Shown: one piece after another, positions 60,113-64,000 of the stretch
Layout: every line of letters begins with the position of its first letter
Numbering within the stretch: position 1 is the stretch's first letter
From: Roseiarcus sp963794655
Lineage (GTDB): Bacteria > Pseudomonadota > Alphaproteobacteria > Rhizobiales > Beijerinckiaceae
DNA: 64,000 nt
Assembly: GCA_963794655.1 (NCBI GenBank)
Contig: CAWCEV010000006.1
Span: 496,001 to 560,000 of the forward strand
Direction of reading: 5' to 3'
Made by a program: the position numbers and the translations under genes
The notes under the pieces: generated by a model
What the model saw: the letters and a program-made list of their open reading frames with translations, nothing else
What the model was told of the DNA's origin: nothing
Database searches by the model: none

Positions 60113-61477
60113 TTGGCGCGTCAATCGCGCGGGTTTCATGCCGGGCGTCCAGAGACCCTGGCGCCTCAGCCGCCCGGCATGGCGGCGCGGGTCGCGGCGG
60201 CGCGCGCGGTCGCCGAAGCGCTGACGCTTGCGCGTCCGCTCGAGGAGCGGCTCGCCGCCGACCTTTCGCTGCGCGCGGGTGGCCTCGACGCCCGCGACCG
60301 GGCGCTCGCGCGCTCGATCGCGACCGTTTCGCTGCGCCGGCTCGGCACCATCCGCAAGGCGCTGGCGCGGCGGATGGAAAAGGGCATGCCGAAGCGCGGC
60401 GGCGCCCTCGAATGGGTGCTCATCGTTGCCGCCGCGCAGATCCTGTTTCTCGATACGCCTGATCATGCGGCGGTCGACCTCGCCGTCAAGGCGACCCGCG
60501 CCGATCAGGCCAGCGCGCCGTTCGCGGCGCTCGCCAACGCGGTCTTGCGCGCGATCGCCCGCGACCGCGACGCAATTCTCGCGGGCGCCGATCCGCTCGA
60601 CGACGACACCCCCGCCTGGCTCGCCCAGCGCTGGCGCGCGGCTTACGGCGAGAGCACGGCGCGCGCCATCGCCGCGGCCAACGGCTCCGAGCCGACCCTC
60701 GACATCAGCGTCAAGAGCGACGCTGCCGGCTGGGCGCAGCGCCTCGGCGGAATTGTGCTGCCGACCGGATCGGTCCGCCTCGACACCCATCAGGCCGTCG
60801 CCGAGCTCGAAGGCTACGGCGCCGGCGAATGGTGGGTGCAGGACGCCGCGGCGGCGCTGCCGGCGCGGCTGCTTCGGCCCGGCCCGGGCATGCGGATCGT
60901 CGATCTCTGCGCCGCGCCGGGCGGAAAGGCCGCCGAGCTCGCGGCGGCGGGCGCCGAGGTGACGACGGTTGATCGCTCGGCGGAGCGGCTCAAGCTGCTT
61001 GCCGCCAATTTCGAGCGCCTTCGCCTTGCCTCGGAGATCGTGGTCGCCGACGCGCTTTCTTTCGACGCGCCGCCGTTCGACGCCGCGCTCCTGGACGCGC
61101 CCTGCACCGCGACCGGCACCATCCGCCGCCATCCCGACGTTGCTTGGATCAAGCGGGCGGGAGATCTCGCTCCGCTGGTCAAGCTGCAGGCCCAGCTCAT
61201 CGACAAGGCCATCGCGCTGACGCGGCCGGGCGGGGCGGTCGTCTACTGCGTATGCTCGCTTGAGCCGGAGGAGGGCGAAGCGCAGATCGCCGCGGTCCTG
61301 CGCCGCAATCCCGACGTAAGGCGCCTCCCCATCGCGGCGGAGGAGATCGGCGGCCTCGCGGAATGCGTGACGCCGCTAGGGGACATGCGCACGCTGCCCT
61401 GCCACCTCTGGAACGACAATCCGAGACGCTCGGGGTTGGACGGGTTCTTCGCGGCGAGGCTTGTCAAGGCGGAATAG
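60113..61477 (+). CDS. rsmB: 16S rRNA (cytosine-C5) methyltransferase RsmB/NOL1/NOP2/Sun family
   Basis: 454 residues starting at TTG 60113 (GAGGG upstream). An N-terminal NusB-like helical domain is followed by the SAM-binding catalytic domain, with DLCAAPGGKAAELAAAGAEVTTVD, the catalytic DAPCTATGTIRRHPDVAW and the second Cys in CVCSLEPEEGE. It modifies a cytosine in 16S rRNA. Confidence 0.9.
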   Translation: MARQSRGFHAGRPETLAPQPPGMAARVAAARAVAEALTLARPLEERLAADLSLRAGGLDARDRALARSIATVSLRRLGTIRKALARRMEKGMPKRGGALEWVLIVAAAQILFLDTPDHAAVDLAVKATRADQASAPFAALANAVLRAIARDRDAILAGADPLDDDTPAWLAQRWRAAYGESTARAIAAANGSEPTLDISVKSDAAGWAQRLGGIVLPTGSVRLDTHQAVAELEGYGAGEWWVQDAAAALPARLLRPGPGMRIVDLCAAPGGKAAELAAAGAEVTTVDRSAERLKLLAANFERLRLASEIVVADALSFDAPPFDAALLDAPCTATGTIRRHPDVAWIKRAGDLAPLVKLQAQLIDKAIALTRPGGAVVYCVCSLEPEEGEAQIAAVLRRNPDVRRLPIAAEEIGGLAECVTPLGDMRTLPCHLWNDNPRRSGLDGFFAARLVKAE

Positions 61478-61498
61478 GCAGCGGGAGGTGCCGGCCGC

Positions 61499-61744
61499 TC
61501 AGAAGAAGGGAAACAGGCCCTTCCCGTGCGTCCGGAGATATTCCGCGGCGTCTTCAGACTGGTACCGGGCCTGATTGTCGTGATTCCAGTCGCGTTGTTT
61601 ATTGGTGAGCGATTGCGTCGGAACCACAGGCCCCCAACCGACGGTGCCGTAGGAGGACGAATTGCCCTGCTGGGCCAGAGCAGCAGCCGGAAGAAGGGCG
61701 AGGCTCGCGCCAAGGCTCACGATGATTGCAGCGGTTTTCAACAT
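61499..61744 (-). CDS. Small secreted protein, tandem paralogue 1
   Basis: 81 residues with signal peptide MLKTAAIIVSLGASLALLPA, cleaved near ALA-QQ. The mature part is QQGNSSSYGTVGWGPVVPTQ then SLTNKQRDWNHDNQARYQSE and EDAAEYLRTHGKGLFPFF. It shares about half its residues with the next gene. No family recognised; probably periplasmic or exported. Confidence 0.8.
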   Translation of the reverse strand: MLKTAAIIVSLGASLALLPAAALAQQGNSSSYGTVGWGPVVPTQSLTNKQRDWNHDNQARYQSEDAAEYLRTHGKGLFPFF

Positions 61745-61889
61745 TCGATTTCTACCGATCGGCTGGACGGGATCGTCCTCAGCCAGCCCCTAACACCGAC
61801 CCACGGCCGAATATTCGACAGGCCCGGTTCTCCGATGAACGGACGCGGACGGCAAAGGTTTCACCGCCTCGCGCTCGAGATCGCGCCCA

Positions 61890-62132
61890 TCAGAACGGGA
61901 AAAACGGATTCTTGCCGTGCACGCGCAGCCATTCCGCGCTGTCCTGGGCCTGGTACTTCGACTGGTTGGCGTGATTCCAGTTACGATCGAACGGGGTCAG
62001 CTCCTGGGTCGGGATATGCGGCCCCCAGCCGACGCTGCCGTAGGACGAAGACGTCCCCTGCTCGGCCAGCGCCGCAGCCGGCGCGAGCACGACCGCCGCG
62101 CCGAAGGCGATCAAAGCGATTGTCTTGACCAT
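61890..62132 (-). CDS. Small secreted protein, tandem paralogue 2
   Basis: 80 residues with signal peptide MVKTIALIAFGAAVVLAPAA, cleaved near ALA-EQ. The mature part shares SSSYG-VGWGP-PTQ-L, WNH-NQ-YQ--D-AE-LR-HGK and FPF with paralogue 1. The genes are 145 bases apart in the same direction, indicating a tandem duplication. Unknown function. Confidence 0.8.
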   Translation of the reverse strand: MVKTIALIAFGAAVVLAPAAALAEQGTSSSYGSVGWGPHIPTQELTPFDRNWNHANQSKYQAQDSAEWLRVHGKNPFFPF

Positions 62133-62326
62133 TGAAGTGTTCCTCAAAACCGGTTCGTTCCGAACCCGTGCGCTCAATGTAGGAAACGCTCGCGCCGTGG
62201 ACAATGCCCCGAGCGCGTAACGTTCTGGTGACCGGAATTTCTGTCGCCGCGACAGTTCCGGCGCGGTTCCCATCGTGCTATTGCACTGCAACAAACTCGT
62301 CACACGAGGCAGCGGGGCGTTCGCCG

Positions 62327-63928
62327 ATGGCAACCGATATCGTCAGGGTCGGGCGGGCGCTCATTTCCGTTTCCGACAAGTCGGGCCTCGTCGATCTGGC
62401 GCGCGCGCTGGCTGACACCGGGATCGAACTTGTCTCGACCGGCGGCACTGCGGCGGCGCTGAGCGGCGCCGGCCTCGCCGTCGTCGACGTGGCCCAGGTC
62501 ACCGGCTTTCCCGAGATGATGGACGGGCGGCTGAAGACGCTGCATCCGCGTGTGCACGGCGGCTTGCTCGCGGTCCGCTCCGAGCCGGCCCATCAGGCGG
62601 CGATGATCGCCAACGACATCGCGCCGATCGACCTCCTGATCGTCAATCTCTATCCATTCGAGGCGACGGTGAGGGGAACCGCCCCGTTTGAGGACAGGAT
62701 CGAGAATATCGACATAGGCGGCCCGGCGATGATCCGCGCCGGCGCCAAGAACCACAACGATGTGGCGGTGATCGTCGACGTCGCCGATTATCCCGCGCTG
62801 ATCGAGGAATTGCGGCTTAACGGCGGGGCGACCAGCCTCGCCTTCCGCCGCCGGATGGCGCAGAAGGCCTATGCCCGGACCGCTGTCTACGACGCGGCGA
62901 TCTCGAACTGGCTGGCGCGGGAGGTCGGCGAGCCCGCGCCGAAATGGCGCGCCTTCGGCGGCGTGCTGCATCAGAGTTTCGGCGCGCTGCGCTATGGCGA
63001 GAACCCGCATCAGCGCGCTGCGCTCTACCTCACCGCCGAGACGCGCGCAGGCGTGGCGACCGCGCGCCAGGTCCAGGGCAAGGAGCTATCCTACAACAAC
63101 ATCAACGACACCGACGCGGCCTATGAGCTCGTGGCCGAATTCGACCCGGAAGAAAGCGCCGCCGTGGCGATCATCAAGCACGCCAACCCGTGCGGCGTCG
63201 CGCTCGGCGCAACGCTGATCGAGGCCTACGAGAAGGCGCTCGCATGCGATCCCGTTTCGGCCTTCGGCGGGGTCATCGCGCTCAATCGGCGGCTCGACGG
63301 GCCAAGCGCGCGCAAGATCGTCGAGATCTTCACCGAGGTGATCATCGCGCCCGAGGCGGATGAACAGGCGGTGGCGATCGTGGCGGCGAGACGGAACCTT
63401 CGGCTCCTGATCGCCGGCGCGCTGCCCGACGCGGGCGCTCCGACCGTTACGGTGCGGTCGGTCGCCGGCGGCCTTCTGGTCCAGGATCGCGACAACGGCG
63501 CGCTCGACGGCTCGGCGCTGAAAGTCGTGACGAAACGCGCCCCGACCTCAAGCGAGATGGCGGACCTCACATTCGCCTGGCGGGTCGGCAAGCACGTGAA
63601 GTCGAACGCCATCGTCTATGCGCGGGACGGCGCGACCGTGGGGATCGGCGCGGGGCAGATGTCGCGCGTCGATTCCGCTCGCCTCGCCGCGCGCAAGGCC
63701 AAGGAGGCGGCCGCGATCGCCGGCTGGCCGGAGCCGAAGACAAAAGGCTCGGTCGTCGCCTCCGACGCTTTCTTCCCATTCGCCGACGGCCTCATTGCGA
63801 CGATCGAGGCCGGCGCGACCGCGGTCATCCAGCCGGGCGGTTCGGTGCGCGACGCCGAGGTGATCGCCGCCGCCGACGAAGCGGGCGCGGCGATGGTGTT
63901 CACGGGCATGCGCCATTTCCGCCATTGA
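62327..63928 (+). CDS. purH: Bifunctional AICAR formyltransferase / IMP cyclohydrolase
   Basis: 533 residues completing purine synthesis (last two steps to IMP). The N-terminal IMP cyclohydrolase domain has VGRALISVSDKSGLVDLA, VSTGGTAAAL and EMMDGRLKTLHPRVHGGLL. The AICAR transformylase domain has GENPHQRAALYL, KELSYNNINDTDAAYELV and the catalytic KHANPCGVALG segment. GTGMRHFRH closes the chain. ATG 62327 gives the standard start. Confidence 0.96.
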   Translation: MATDIVRVGRALISVSDKSGLVDLARALADTGIELVSTGGTAAALSGAGLAVVDVAQVTGFPEMMDGRLKTLHPRVHGGLLAVRSEPAHQAAMIANDIAPIDLLIVNLYPFEATVRGTAPFEDRIENIDIGGPAMIRAGAKNHNDVAVIVDVADYPALIEELRLNGGATSLAFRRRMAQKAYARTAVYDAAISNWLAREVGEPAPKWRAFGGVLHQSFGALRYGENPHQRAALYLTAETRAGVATARQVQGKELSYNNINDTDAAYELVAEFDPEESAAVAIIKHANPCGVALGATLIEAYEKALACDPVSAFGGVIALNRRLDGPSARKIVEIFTEVIIAPEADEQAVAIVAARRNLRLLIAGALPDAGAPTVTVRSVAGGLLVQDRDNGALDGSALKVVTKRAPTSSEMADLTFAWRVGKHVKSNAIVYARDGATVGIGAGQMSRVDSARLAARKAKEAAAIAGWPEPKTKGSVVASDAFFPFADGLIATIEAGATAVIQPGGSVRDAEVIAAADEAGAAMVFTGMRHFRH

Positions 63929-64000
63929 GCGGGAGCGCCGCGCGGATAAAGCCGCTACTGGTCCGGCGAGACGATAACCGAAAGCCGGTCGCCGCCGACG

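Noticed and set aside
63955..64000. Possible C-terminus of a minus-strand gene (reading VGGDRLSVIVSPDQ then stop)
   Set aside because: Only 14 codons are in the window; too little to call a gene, although it could be the end of a gene downstream of purH.
1..64000. CRISPR arrays, tRNA, rRNA, insertion sequences, integrases
   Set aside because: No regular spaced repeats, no tRNA-like cloverleaf, and no transposase or integrase motifs were found on either strand.

Overview
This 64 kb, GC-rich window reads like the chromosome of a heterotrophic alphaproteobacterium of the order Hyphomicrobiales (Rhizobiales), probably close to the Beijerinckiaceae. The placement is inferred from protein style, from the rsmB / SdhAF4-like (DUF1674) / purH neighbourhood, and from the kind of intergenic repeats present. 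No rRNA, tRNA, CRISPR array, integrase or insertion sequence was seen.

Positions 1-2953 carry the end of a thiamine-dependent 2-oxoacid (pyruvate or acetoin) dehydrogenase operon: E1-alpha with an apparent frameshift, then E1-beta and E2, with no E3. Positions 2920-37610 form a sugar-uptake and sugar-oxidation island with five ribose-type (CUT2) ABC transporters. System A (2920-9495, minus) joins ABC genes to a sugar dehydrogenase, an SMP-30-type lactonase and an enolase-superfamily dehydratase. It faces a plus-strand group (9844-13140) with an amidohydrolase, VOC and EthD proteins and two SDRs, so the region looks like a complete non-phosphorylative sugar oxidation route. System B (14299-19663) resembles the L-rhamnose transporter RhaSTPQ and is followed by a GMC oxidoreductase. 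System C (21394-26265, minus) carries a rhamnose-mutarotase-like protein. System D (26560-30249) sits near an FGGY kinase. System E (32122-35696) is followed by a ROK kinase and a 6-phosphogluconate dehydrogenase.

Positions 37929-49898 hold system F, a CUT1 (maltose/glycerol-type) transporter with two different ATPases. It continues into a dihydroxyacetone kinase region: a DhaK-DhaL fusion, DhaL, DhaM, a private HPr and Enzyme I, an HTH-like protein and a separate DhaK. Transport of a C3 polyol or ketose followed by ATP- or PEP-dependent phosphorylation is the simplest reading.

Positions 49931-64000 are mixed: a cupin, a CPA2 antiporter, a 2OG-Fe(II) oxygenase fused to an LIC12192-like domain, an L,D-transpeptidase, moaA, a di-haem peroxidase-like protein, grxD, a PHA depolymerase, an SdhAF4-like protein, rsmB, two tandem small secreted proteins and purH.

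The observations most worth a second look are: the 2OG oxygenase/LIC12192 fusion with an H-x-G instead of the expected H-x-D; the self-contained dha phosphorelay beside a polyol ABC transporter; stem-loops directly after five of six binding-protein genes; two one-base frameshifts; a perfect CRP/FNR-type palindrome; and the tandem secreted paralogues. Only one candidate transcription factor is encoded among the six transporter systems.
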